64,000 bases of DNA from Limnephilus marmoratus (taxonomy: Eukaryota > Arthropoda > Insecta > Trichoptera > Limnephilidae): positions 33,974,405 to 34,038,404 of the forward strand of contig OU862909.1 in assembly GCA_917880885.1 (NCBI GenBank). Direction: 5' to 3'. Below the pieces are notes generated by a model, which made no database searches, had not been told where the DNA came from, and was given only the letters and a program-made list of their open reading frames with translations. Positions 1-8,873 of the stretch are shown here, piece after piece. Numbering within the stretch: position 1 is the stretch's first letter; the number at the start of each line of letters is the position of its first letter. Made by a program: the position numbers and the translations under genes.

Positions 1-564
1 ATGTTACCATATTAATTAAATAATGGCTGAATCGAAAACTGAAATCGAAAATCTAATAGTTAGAGTGGGTCTTTTATAAATCTTGATTTTATTAAAAATA
101 AATTGAATTGTTCCAAAAACAGGAATATCGCGGACAATTGAAATTTTTTAAATTTTTTTCCTAACTTTCTATAATTCTGTTTTAGTAGGTATTTATATAA
201 CCATGATGAAGGTTTAGGTTGAACCAAAACCAATTGGTTTATATATTCAATAAAGTGTTCAATCATAAATATTTGAAGTTTTTTTTTTTTTTAATGATAA
301 TATAAGATAAAGTAAAATTACAAAATAAGTAAAAATACAAAGTAAAGTGGTTTGTTTACAGTCCTCCTCACTAGGTATTCCTGTTCCGAGGCGGACTGTA
401 TGTTGCTGAATGGGTTACTGTATGTTGTTGATTTTTATTTCCTCATCTTCTAGTATCTTGATTTTCACAAAATAACAATAAATAAAATAAAAGTATTTAT
501 GTTTGTTGTCTGCAGGTTGTATTGGGATTACTTCATAATTTTAATGATTTCCTCATCTTCCTGT
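1..564. other. Non-coding stretch, probably Acinus intron
   Basis: AT-rich sequence with no convincing coding exon, RNA gene or complete repeat. Because the first recognisable Acinus exon opens with a splice acceptor at 913-914, this stretch is probably part of the intron before it. The short open frames here look like chance. Confidence 0.5.
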
Positions 565-880
565 TTACTTTAACCATAATTTGATATCTTTTTTAAACAT
601 TTGCATCTCCATGGTGTTCTTAATTTCAATTGGCAGGGCATTATATAATTTTCTAGTATGGAAATTATGGTTTTTCTGGCCAAAAGATGTATTTAATTGC
701 GGGATGTTTAGTAGTTTTGACCTTGTAGTGTAGGTGTGTTGGTCAGCAAGGTATTCATATTTTTCTTTAAATTTGAGTAGTACATTTTTCGAGTATAATT
801 TAATAATGCTGAACACATTAAAGTTTTTAAAAATTTCTTTTGATGGAGTTTTTATGGGTACTTTTAGGATTATTTTTTAT
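565..880 (-). mobile_element. LINE 3' fragment (reverse transcriptase C-terminus)
   Basis: The minus-strand frame 816-565 (83 codons) ends in a pattern seen at the C-terminus of many non-LTR retrotransposon polyproteins: a Thr-Arg rich start, then TSFGQKNHNFHTRKLYNALP, then a Lys-rich end and stop. Only the tail of the polyprotein is present, so this is a 5'-truncated dead copy. It lies in the presumed Acinus intron. The family is jockey/CR1-like by inference only. Confidence 0.6.
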
Positions 881-914
881 TATTGCCTTAGTTATAATAA
901 ATGATTGCTTTTAG

Positions 915-1104
915 ACAAGCGATTGAGACCAGACACGCTCTGCATGGCGTCACTTGGCCGACCTCCAACCCTAAAACCCTGAACGTGGACTTTGGATTGG
1001 CTTCGGACATGAGGGAAGCTCTTGCTAGTGGTGAAGATGAGATGCCAAGTCACGAAACATGGCCAAAGGAACAGTATGTCAGAGATAGTAAAATAAGTGG
1101 CAAG
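915..1104 (+). CDS. Acn: Acinus, exon with the end of the RRM
   Basis: Acinus is the RNA-binding scaffold of the ASAP and PSAP complexes (with RNPS1 and SAP18 or Pinin), which associate with spliced mRNA in the nucleus and affect splice choice. The exon starts after acceptor TTTTAG (ending 914) and ends before donor GTATAC (1105), leaving phase 0. It encodes the last part of the RRM: AIETRHALHGVTWPTSNPK followed by TLNVDF, which matches the Acinus pattern (a Thr-Arg-x-Ala-Leu-His-Gly helix, W-P-x-S-N-P-K, final beta strand). The in-frame ATG at 901 lies in the intron before the acceptor and is not a start. Earlier exons (SAP domain, most of the RRM) lie upstream of the window. The identification also rests on the next three exons, which splice on in phase. 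Confidence 0.9.
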
Positions 1105-1137
1105 GTATACATACTTTTTTTATTTGTTTAATCCATT

Positions 1138-1600
1138 GTTTTTTTTTTTACATTAACTCCACACAGGAGGCCCTGAGGAAAATAATTTCCCTCAGGGCCT
1201 ATGTCATCTGGGATGCTGTGTGGAGGGTCTTTTTGAGGAGAGGAAGGAATGAACATTGGTCTTGAAGAGACCCATGTTGTAGGAAGGAGGAAACACAGAG
1301 GCCGGCAAATCATTCCACAGCCGAGCTGTTGAACACAAGAACGAGTCGAAGAAACGACCCGTTCTCATGTGACAAATGTCAACTGTGTACAAATGTTGGG
1401 CACGCGTTTGGCGTGTTTCCCGACTATGCACCGGTGCCGAAGGGATCAATGATGCTAGTTCCTCGGAGCATCTTCCATTGTAATACCGGTAGAACAAGGA
1501 TAGCATTCCCACCCGACGCCTGTGCTCTAAAGATTGCAATCTCATTGTAACCTCTCTTTCTGTTATATGCTTCATTTACAAGGAAGGGGGAGCTATCAAT
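1138..1600 (-). mobile_element. LINE 3' end with hairpin, inside Acinus intron
   Basis: A 5'-truncated non-LTR retrotransposon on the minus strand, filling most of the 1105-1663 intron. Frame 1575-1204 encodes the C-terminal tail of the polyprotein (LEHRRRVGMLSLFYRYYNG, then RLWNDLPASVFPPSYNMG and a stop), typical of jockey/CR1-like elements. After the stop come a strong hairpin (GGCCCTGAGG / CCTCAGGGCC, 1168-1200) and a poly-A tail, seen as the T run at 1138-1149. A near-identical copy lies at 57320-57890. Confidence 0.85.
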
Positions 1601-1663
1601 GGAGTTATAAACAGTATGGCCTTTTCTCAATACTAATAATGAATGTATTGTTTATGATTTCAG

Positions 1664-1847
1664 GAAAACAATGAAAAGATGTTTGAAAAGAGGACCGTAG
1701 TCCGTGAGTGGGATGTTGGTAAAGGAGACGGGGCAGAGCAGCGCGTTGAGAGACCTCCGCGCGGAGTGACCATGGGTGCGCACCATTCCCTCGACCCTCT
1801 AGAAAGAGAGAGAGGAAGAAAGAGGAGAACCAAGAGCCCTTCTCCAG
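1664..1847 (+). CDS. Acn: Acinus, linker exon
   Basis: The exon opens after acceptor TGATTTCAG (ending 1663) in phase 0 and closes at donor CAG|GTACGG, leaving one base of a split Ala codon. It encodes a charged linker starting ENNEKMFEKRTVVREWDVGK, followed by an Arg-rich, Ser-Pro rich stretch ending KSPSPG. The V-R-E-W-D motif after the RRM is characteristic of Acinus. The linker looks disordered. Its place between the RRM and the RSB motif is as expected for the family. Confidence 0.88.
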
Positions 1848-2075
1848 GTACGGGTACGCATCATGCTTTCAATACTAGCATCGTCATTCTCAAGTGTCTT
1901 GCAAAAATGTACTGAAATTTTTGACTTATTTGAATTTCAAAATTCAAGCATCGTCATTCGCAAGTGTCTTGCAAATTTTTGCACTGATTCATGCACTGAA
2001 ATTTTTTACTTATTTGAATTTCAAAATTCAATCTTTTTGGAAAAATTATCAAATTGTTTTTCTTTTATGTTACAG

Positions 2076-2188
2076 CTCGCAAATTTAAAAAGAAAGAGGA
2101 AGAAGCCCCATCCAAACTATTAGATGACTTATTTAAAAAGACAAAAGCTACACCTTGTATTTATTGGCTGCCGCTAAATGCTGAAACT
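2076..2188 (+). CDS. Acn: Acinus, exon with the RSB motif
   Basis: Opens after acceptor TGTTACAG (ending 2075), completes the split codon (G+CT, Ala), and ends before the perfect donor GTAAGT at 2189 in phase 0. It encodes a Lys/Glu-rich lead and then [20 protein letters not shown], followed by PLNAET. This is the RNPS1-SAP18-binding motif (K-L-L-D-D-L-F-x-K-T-x-A-x-P-x-I-Y-W-L-P-L), which docks Acinus on the RNPS1 RRM and SAP18 and is diagnostic for Acinus (Pinin has a related motif). No part of it is missing. Confidence 0.93.
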
Positions 2189-2231
2189 GTAAGTATAATT
2201 TGATGAAACTGTCCACCATATATCTATCTAT

Positions 2232-3087
2232 TAGTGATGTAACGAATATTCGCATTCGCGAATATTCATATATTTTTTCATACTCGCATTCGCAAAATTC
2301 GAGCGAATGTTTTGCGAATATGAATATCAGAAAAAAGAGACGAGACTTTAAATTATAGGATGGACACAAATAATGCTTCATAAGATAAGTCTTACGAATC
2401 CAACACTTTCCACGAAACTAAATGGCAAGTCTTCCAAGGCAACCATTTCACTTATTGAATTATCAACGGCCAATGACTTGTGAGGGAAAAAGGAGTCTGT
2501 GCATTTAAGTTAAACTTACTTCACCTTTATTATCCCATTGTTTCGTTTTATCGACACATTTTTGAAGCGATATCTGTTTCATATCGGATTTTCTACTTTG
2601 ATGGGAAGATGATGTCAGTTCAAGTGTTTTAGAAGCATCCTGTTTTCGTTTTTCACACTTTTCTAAATTGGAAAACTTTGTTTTATGCATTGCCTTCAAA
2701 TTATTTCTCACAGCCGTTGTAGTTCTTCCTTTTCTAGAATATTCCTTGTTACACAGCTTGCATTTAGCTCGTTCAGCATCGCAAAGTGTAAAATAAGTCC
2801 AAATTTCACTAGAATTTGATTTACTCATGTTAATCACTAATCAATCACACTCTAACCCTAAAATTCACTGTTTTTGTTTACGAGCAAACGACAAATGAAA
2901 TAAAATAACCGATCGGCTTTCTTCGGATCCACTCGAAAATTCTCGGAACAAGATGCAAACGTGAGCCGCTAATTGGCGCCAAATTAAAAAAAAACTCAAT
3001 ATTCGCATTGCGAGCAATATTCGCGAATGTTGGTAGCAGATATTTGCATTCGCGAATGTTCAAAAAATGACATTCGTTACATCACTA
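2232..3087 (-). mobile_element. hAT transposon, internally deleted
   Basis: Terminal inverted repeats TAGTGATGTAACGAAT (2232-2247) and its complement (3072-3087) are flanked by an 8-bp duplication, CTATCTAT / ATATCTAT with one mismatch. This is the hAT signature. Inside, on the minus strand, are the remains of a transposase gene (described separately). Both subterminal regions carry multiple ATTCGCGAAT-type palindromes. At 856 bp it is far shorter than an autonomous hAT element. Confidence 0.85.
2350..2837 (-). pseudogene. hAT transposase remnant: BED finger exon plus start of next exon
   Basis: Minus-strand frame 2837-2505 encodes a BED-type zinc finger near its N-terminus (W-x-Y-F, then CKLCNKEYSRKGRTTTAVRN, and a downstream L-x-x-x-H). 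The frame stops just past an excellent donor (GAA|GTAAGT, about 2513). About 40 bp further on, after an acceptor-like CTCACAAG, a second frame reads DNSISEMVALEDLPFSFVES, which is the conserved hAT segment after the BED finger (x-P-F-S-x-V-E). The RNase-H core and the dimerisation domain are deleted. What remains could only give a DNA-binding fragment. Confidence 0.75.
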
Positions 3088-3351
3088 ATATCTATATCTA
3101 ATATATAAAATTCTCGTGTCACGGTGTTTGTTACCATACTCCTCCGAAACGGCTGGACCAATTTTGATGAAATTTTGTGGTAGGTCTGAGAATCGACCAA
3201 CATCTATTTTTCATACCCCTAAAAGTAAAGGGTGTTCCACTCCGAAGAAAATTATTTTCCCCATCCATTTTGTATGGAACGAATTCTCCTATTTTGAAAG
3301 AACTGCAGCAATATTGTAAGGGGTATAATATTGAACTGTGAATCGGGGGAG

Positions 3352-3368
3352 GGGGAAGGTGGGAGGGT

Positions 3369-3405
<37 letters not shown>

Positions 3406-3480
3406 AAGGAACTCAGGAAGGGGGGTTAGCGGGACGGGGGAAGGGGAGAAGTGGAGTGGGGAGAGGGAACGCGAGAGGGG
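3352..3480 (+). repeat. G-rich polypurine tract with a long poly-G run
   Basis: A stretch of mostly G and A that includes an uninterrupted G run of about 30 bases around 3371-3404. It sits inside the Helitron-like element. A comparable tract occurs at 13120-13350 in another Helitron-like sequence, so it is probably a property of the element family. The exact run length is prone to sequencing error. Confidence 0.8.
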
Positions 3481-5155
3481 AAAGGATACGCAGGGAGAAA
3501 CAATTTAGATCAAGGTATGGTATACGCAGGAAGAAACAATTTAGATCAATTCAGCTAATAAGTTGACAACAGTTTTTGATTCTGAGGCGGTACGAAGTTC
3601 GCTGGATCAGCTAGTATGTATATAAAAATGAATCCCTTTTTCCATTGGTTACGCCATAACTTCAGAACGACTTTACCTATTTAATTTTTTTAAAGTTTTA
3701 TAATAATTTGAGGTTCTTACGGAAAGAAAAATTAAGAAAATTGGATAATTTCAGAAAACTTAACTATTTTAACTTTGCGCATTTGACAGTTCACGTCAGT
3801 AATACTTTGAATCGAATTGAGAATTATAGATATTATAAATAGGTACCTATGTTAGGTATCAAATTTGATTTATTGTTCTTATAAAATACAAAAATGATTA
3901 TTTGTAATATATGAAAAATGGTGGCAGGCGAGCTGTTTGAAAACTGAAAGTACTGGGACTGGGAAATGTCGGTGGACACAATTAATAGCAATAGTAACGA
4001 TAGCAATTGGACACAATTAATAACGATAGCAATCAATCAGATAGCAATACCTAGAGTTCTACAAAGGGCTCGTATATCAGTCTTTGCTATGGACGACATT
4101 CCTTGCTCAACTTAAAATGACTAAATCGGCCGCTTAAGCCGTGGTAAGTCGCAGAATAGTTCCTTTGCTAGAAGTTGTGGCGCTATTGGTGGTAACACAT
4201 CTGTCAGATTGGACAATGGTTCGATTTCGATATTTATCTGCTACGTTCGTAAATTACATTTTAGGAATAAATTTACCATAAGCTGGAGCTTTCTTCGAGC
4301 AATGAGGATTTAGATATCGTTAATTTCGTAGGAGACATTTAAACAGACCGTGCAAAGTGCGAATATGTAGAAATAGGGCTGATTTCCTGTCGTGGGCATA
4401 ACAGGTTTCGCCTCTCCAAAAGGGTCGTAAATTGCTTGTTAGATTTGATAAGGGATGAGATTTGATAAGGGATGACATCAAATCTAAAATGAACTGGTAA
4501 GGGGATGACATCAAATCTAATTCTCAAGTCAGCTCATCAGAAAATAATAAAAAAAGGTCGGACGTTTGATAATAACCATAGAGTCCATAGATAATATAAA
4601 CAGATTGGTTTGGCATAGAATTGCCTAAAATCCTCGATTAATGTCATAGACTAAACGTTTAAAATTGTTCAACTCTAGGTTTACGACCTGTGTGCTAAGC
4701 CATGCTGAGCTCCACATACCGTCAAAGCCGAGCTTTAGACCAACTGATATACGGGCCCAATGTCAAAGAAGAATAGGCACAAAAGGTAGAACTACCCTTC
4801 CCGCTGTTGAGCACCAGTATAGAATGGATAGAACTACCTTTCCCGCATAAAATGTGTTAAGTGGGTCTTTGAATGGCAAAAAAATTTCAATTTGTATTGT
4901 ACCTGATGTTTAAATTAATTTGGACACCTGAACTTTTAGAAAGTCTCTGCAGCATAATGTCTATATATTTTAGTTCATGTTGCCTTTCATTATTTGTAAT
5001 TTTAACGTGGCAACTACACCTACTATCGTTAAATATATATTATGTAGCACTGTATTTCCATTTAGAACATGACTAGTTAGTCCAATGAAAGCCCAATACT
5101 TTAAATGAACGTACGGGCCTAGAATAATAAAGAGTAAGGTTATGAATTCTTCCAG

Positions 5156-5296
5156 ATTCTAGTAAAGGAAGAGCAGAGGCGTAAGCATATGGCGGAACAT
5201 GAGAGACGAATGGAAGAACTGCGGAGGGCAGCGGAGCAGGACCAGAGAGGGCCTCGCAATCCTCCGCACCATTCTTCAGCCCACAGACACCGCTAA
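5156..5296 (+). CDS. Acn: Acinus, last exon (C-terminus and stop)
   Basis: Opens in phase 0 after acceptor ATTCTTCCAG (ending 5155) and reads ILVKEEQRRKHMAEHERRME, then a short charged tail ending HHSSAHRHR and TAA at 5294-5296. The charged coiled-coil-like segment directly after the RSB motif matches other Acinus proteins, though the Arg/Ser/Asp-rich tail of vertebrate Acinus is much shorter here. The only AATAAA I see downstream on this strand is at 6564-6569, almost touching the end of the convergent BTB gene. Confidence 0.9.
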   Translation: MLVKEEQRRKHMAEHERRMEELRRAAEQDQRGPRNPPHHSSAHRHR

Positions 5297-6600
5297 TGGA
5301 TGAACTGCTTCTCGTTTCTTCTCCCCTTGATGGGGGATACACTTGGGCGACCTTTCATAGGCGAGTTTTGCTCACTATGGTCGGTTTCTTAAGTTCCTTT
5401 CACATTTTTAATGTTTACAGACATCCCTTATTTTTTCCTTTAACAACCTAGCATCAGTCCATCATCAATTTTGACATTCCAAGCTATTTTGGATAACCAA
5501 CAATCAACCTAAGAAATTTGTGTCCTTCCCTAGAACCATTCTCAGAACATGAGATAACCAAAACTTCACTAATATAACATGTTAATCTCAGTCTTACTAA
5601 CATTTGATATCTTGGAAGAACTCCTAATAATGCAATAATCCTCCCCAACTACAGACTCACCGAGATATAACACTCATTTCATACACCTCGCTATCTTAGG
5701 GTAGGTAGTACTCATGCACCTTTGGATACTATCAGCGTTTTCCCATCATCAGCTCCTGACATCTTCCCGCTATATTTGTTTTCAGGAATCCTCCATTTAA
5801 ATTATAATGGTTCTTATAGTTGCTATGCTAGTTGTAAGTTTTGAATTTTCAATTCAGTTTAGATATTTGATAGATTTCAGATTGAATCCTTTCTGCTTGG
5901 ATTTTTATTCCTTTCATGTTTTGAAATGACAGACTAATGAAACATTTTGTTATTTATTTTCTTAAATAATGAATGACTATATTCCATCAGGCCTTGGTTG
6001 GCCTAGGAGAGAAAGTGCAGCCATGTCGGTAAAGGGGTATGCGGCGGGAAGAGCCACCCGTGTTTCTTCAGGTGACGCTGGCTGCTCTCTTATTACATAT
6101 ACCCAACCCTGAAACTGACTACAAGGAGAGCCATTGGTGTTTTGGCTAAAATGTTATCTGAATCATTACAAACAAATCTACACTAATTTCATCCTGCATC
6201 ACGGAACACGCCATGAACTCGTTGAAGAGAGACCGAAGATATAACTCTGAAATACCAGATTATGGACAAAGATTCACAATGAACGAATACAGAGAGTGAA
6301 AGAGAAATCGTGAGCCCACCATCGGCCAAGGACATCAAAATAGAAACTTTCCAAGGATTACACCAAAGCAGTCTCAATGCTGGCCTTTTCAACGCAGTCT
6401 CTCACACCACCTACGTGTTTTAATAGAACTTCATGGATTACATATGAGACATCTGCATATGGGGATAGCCGCCGAAGGATCACATATGCAACAGCCGCGT
6501 AGATAAGGTTAATAATTTATACATTTACAACATAATGCGTTGCGGAGAAAGTTGAATTTATCTAATAAAACGAATTTGAGTTTAAATATAAGAACTGTTT
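5297..6600. other. Acinus 3' flank / convergent intergenic region
   Basis: Contains the presumed Acinus 3' UTR and the space before the BTB gene. A short GC-richer block at 5990-6120 resembles repeat debris but was not identified. No coding exon is supported. Confidence 0.5.
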
Positions 6601-6953
6601 TTATTTATTCTTTTCATATACATGATCAACAACTGGATTAGAATGTGATGTTCTTATGTGCCGCTTCAAGTCATATGCCCTGGTGTATGTCTTGGGGCAT
6701 ATGTGACACTGAGTTTCTCCATTGTGAGACTTCCTATGGTGAGTTAAGGAGTGGGGATGCGTGAATACTTTATCGCAGATGTTGCAACTCAATACCTTGA
6801 TTAAATTTTCAGAATTCAGATTTACAATTTTTGTATCAAATTGAAATGTCCGCATTTCTTTGACTGGGCTTATTCCTGTACTAAGTGTAATGAGATTTAA
6901 ATTTCCCGCTACATCATTTTGTGTAGAAAGTAGTCCATTCCAGTCCAGTAAAC
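6601..6953 (-). CDS. BTB zinc-finger factor, alternative last exon C
   Basis: The most distal of three alternative 3' exons. It opens after acceptor TTTATCTAG (6955-6954) in phase 1, completing a Gly codon with the G left by the linker exon, and ends at TAA (6603-6601). After a 70-odd residue lead it encodes two C2H2 fingers, CNICDKVFTHPHSLTHH.. (H-x3-H) and CHICPKTYTRAYDLKRH.. (H-x4-H), joined by a short N-G-E-T-Q linker. The full isoform would be 379 residues. An AATAAA overlaps the stop on the minus strand. The longer lead distinguishes this isoform from A and B. Confidence 0.85.
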
Positions 6954-7370
6954 CTAGATAAAGAAGTAAACACATTAATTTAAACAGGCTTGTAGATTTG
7001 TTGAGTCAAATGGTCAGCAACAAAAAATGGGTTGGAATAAATCATTCTTGCTTATTCTCCTGCTACCTTTTACAAAACGAGTTCACCATTTACTTGCTTG
7101 CTGACCACCAAACTGATTAATAAAGCCTGGAACGATGACACCAATTTTTTTTAAACTCCTTTCTATATGTTAGCATTTTGGGTCTTTAAGGCCAACACTG
7201 AATTTTTCTTCATCCAAATTGTAACCTCTATACCTACTTCCAGTTGCCAAAAATAAAAATGGTTTCAATAATGTGTAAAAATATGTATTAATACTTATTT
7301 GAATAAAAGGCACTTAAATCACAAGAGTAATGCATTGTTAGTACTAGACTAACTGGTCTGTTAGTGGTAG

Positions 7371-7612
7371 CTATTGTAGTAAGGCATTGTTCCCCAGAGA
7401 TGGCTTGGCTATTTTGGGTGGAATGTCGGGAGCGGTCTGATCCTGATGTATTTTCATAAGGTGACTGCGCATATCGTAAGAGCGAGAGAAAGACCGGCGG
7501 CAAACTGGACATTGAGTTTTCCCCGTGTGCGAGTCCTTGTGAAGAGTTAGTGAAGTAGGGTGCTTGAAGTCTTTGCAGCAAACTTGGCAACGGAATTTTA
7601 CCAGAGCTCCAT
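7371..7612 (-). CDS. BTB zinc-finger factor, alternative last exon B
   Basis: Opens after acceptor GATTTACAG (7614-7613) in phase 1 (G+AT, Asp) and ends at TAG (7373-7371). It encodes two C2H2 fingers close to the splice site, CQVCCKDFKHPTSLTLH.. and CPVCRRSFSRSYDMRSH.., with linker T-G-K-T-Q, followed by a Pro-rich tail. The isoform would be 342 residues. An overlapping frame on the same strand (7590-7288) is a shadow. The fingers align position by position with those of exons A and C, so the three exons look like tandem duplicates that diverged. Confidence 0.87.
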
Positions 7613-7717
7613 CTGTAAATCAGGAATGGAGGTTCAGCCCTTTCATTATCTGGGACGCCTTCTGGATTGACTTTGGATTAGAGTGGAAGTAAAGGAAACA
7701 TCGGATGCTGATATTTA

Positions 7718-7959
7718 TTAAGAGGTATTTATTCCATGAACAAGATGTTGGTGAACCTTCAGGTCATGCACCCTGCTCAGAACCTTGGAGCATAGATTGC
7801 ACCTTGTGAAACCCATATGAGTTTTTAAATGTTGCCTCAAGCTGAGCGGGTGCTTAAACGATTTGGTACATTTGTCGCAAGTATGTGGTTTTAAATCTTC
7901 TAAATCCTGGTTGCAAGAATTATCAACTTTAATTTCGGTTATCGTAATGAGGTCCGCAC
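7718..7959 (-). CDS. BTB zinc-finger factor, alternative last exon A
   Basis: Opens after acceptor AACTCGCAG (7961-7960) in phase 1 (G+GT, Gly) and ends at TAA (7720-7718), where an AATAAA follows immediately. It encodes an acidic lead (ADLITITEIKVDNSCNQDLE) and two C2H2 fingers, CDKCTKSFKHPLSLRQH.. (H-x3-H) and CNLCSKVLSRVHDLKVH.. (H-x4-H), with linker M-G-F-T-R. The isoform would be 342 residues. The frame is too short and too interrupted upstream to show as a long open frame, but junction phase and domain content make it convincing. Confidence 0.87.
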
Positions 7960-8019
7960 CTGCGAGTTAAACAAATTGTAAAATACAGTAAACAATAGTA
8001 GTGCGCTAGAAACAATCCT

Positions 8020-8105
8020 TATAATAATAATAATAATAATAAATTTGGACAACTTATATAGCGCTGTTTTTGCGAAAAATCGCCTCAAGAGCGCTGTGTT
8101 ATCAC
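8020..8105 (-). repeat. LINE 3' end fragment with (ATT)n tail
   Basis: On the minus strand this reads ACAGCGCTCTTGAGGCGATT, then a GCGC-bounded segment and an (ATT)n tail. The same 60-base end occurs at 57388-57445 (inserted in a LINE), 49752-49815 and 50118-50190. The repeated truncation and the trinucleotide tail suggest the 3' terminus of a LINE family. Confidence 0.6.
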
Positions 8106-8539
8106 AAATAACATTAAAAACAGAGGCAAAAATGTATCTGATTTCTTAATTTAGACACACATTTACAAATCAATAATATAGTTTAACGATCCCTTAAATG
8201 CTGATCAAAATTGGTTTTCAATTTCTTTCCACGCCGTCTAGATGCCGATTTTAATATTTATTATACCATTATAAAAGCCCTACGGCGCCATTTACCACTA
8301 TTCAGTGAAACATCTGATTATAGATTGCCATCATTGTAATTTGAACAGAATCATTGAAGTTTTCATATAAAATATATGTACATTACAGAAAATTCCTATA
8401 ACCCACGGAAAGGTATTAGGTAGAACTGCCTGATGCATGTTTTACAACCTAGTTTATAATATTTAAATGTGTCTTGTTTTTATTATTCATCTAAACATAT
8501 CGTTTATTTACAGAAATTGTACATTGTCCTCCACGCTAG

Positions 8540-8700
8540 GAGTTCACCTGTGCTGTGGAGTTTCTTATAAATGGCGTTGTCTATTTAAGTCTCCGATACC
8601 TGGCGCACTCAGTTGTTAGTTCATAACGAGTAATTTTCAGTAGATGAATAGAGTTATTGTTAAAAACATAAATTAAAGTTTTTTTATCATAAAACAATAG
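8540..8700 (+). promoter_or_regulatory. Core-promoter-like segment, possibly a solo LTR
   Basis: On the + strand, TATAAA (8571) and TATTTAAG (about 8581) lie some 30-40 bases before an arthropod-type initiator TCAGTT (about 8609), followed by AATTAAAG near 8672. This layout resembles an LTR, but clear TG...CA ends with a target duplication were not found. It lies antisense in the BTB gene, just downstream of the linker exon. Weakly supported. Confidence 0.3.
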
Positions 8701-8704
8701 TTAC

Positions 8705-8755
8705 CTTGAGTTGTGTCCTTTATTGCTGAATCTACCCCGATATCTTGTGGATTAT
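8705..8755 (-). CDS. BTB zinc-finger factor, 17-codon linker exon
   Basis: A 51-base exon between acceptor TTTATTTCAG (8757-8756) and donor CTCAAG|GTAACT (8704-8703). It enters in phase 1 (G+AT) and leaves in phase 1, adding DNPQDIGVDSAIKDTTQ. Its phase matches the BTB exon upstream and all three terminal exons downstream, so it can be included in every isoform or skipped without changing frame. Confidence 0.8.
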
Positions 8756-8873
8756 CTGAAATAAAGCAAACTCATTTATAGATCCAATAACATAAATAGA
8801 TAGCACCTTGTTGATTACATATTGATTGATTACAAATAATAATAATTATTATCTTTTATTATAATATAAAGAT

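Larger units (their letters stand above)
2218..3614 (+). mobile_element. Helitron-like element, interrupted by a hAT copy
   Basis: The left end has the TCTATATATATAAAA-like start of insect Helitrons (split by the hAT at 2232-3087), followed at 3112-3215 by a stretch common in insect Helitrons (TGTTTGTTACCATACTCC, CGGCTGGACCAATTTTGATG). The right end is GGATCAG-CTAG at 3604-3614, preceded by a small palindrome (CGAAGTTCG). Helitrons end in CTRR and insert between A and T without duplication, which fits. The interior carries a long polypurine, G-rich tract (3340-3480). No Rep/helicase frame is present, so it is non-autonomous. Confidence 0.55.
2189..5155 (+). other. Large Acinus intron packed with nested transposons
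   Basis: This intron runs from donor GTAAGT (2189) to acceptor TTCTTCCAG (ending 5155) and joins two phase-0 exons. It holds a hAT deletion derivative (2232-3087) inserted in the TATCTA-rich 5' end of a Helitron-like element that ends at CTAG (3611-3614). The rest, about 3616-5155, is AT-rich and contains a short duplicated stretch near 4440-4520; I see no coding exon in it. Confidence 0.75.

Noticed and set aside
901..914. ATG at 901 as the start of a short protein
   Set aside because: The sequence up to 914 is a polypyrimidine/AG acceptor; the coding part begins at 915 as an internal Acinus exon.
1679..1915. Open frame continuing past 1847
   Set aside because: The frame after donor GTACGG at 1848 is intron; splicing to 2076 restores the Acinus RSB motif.
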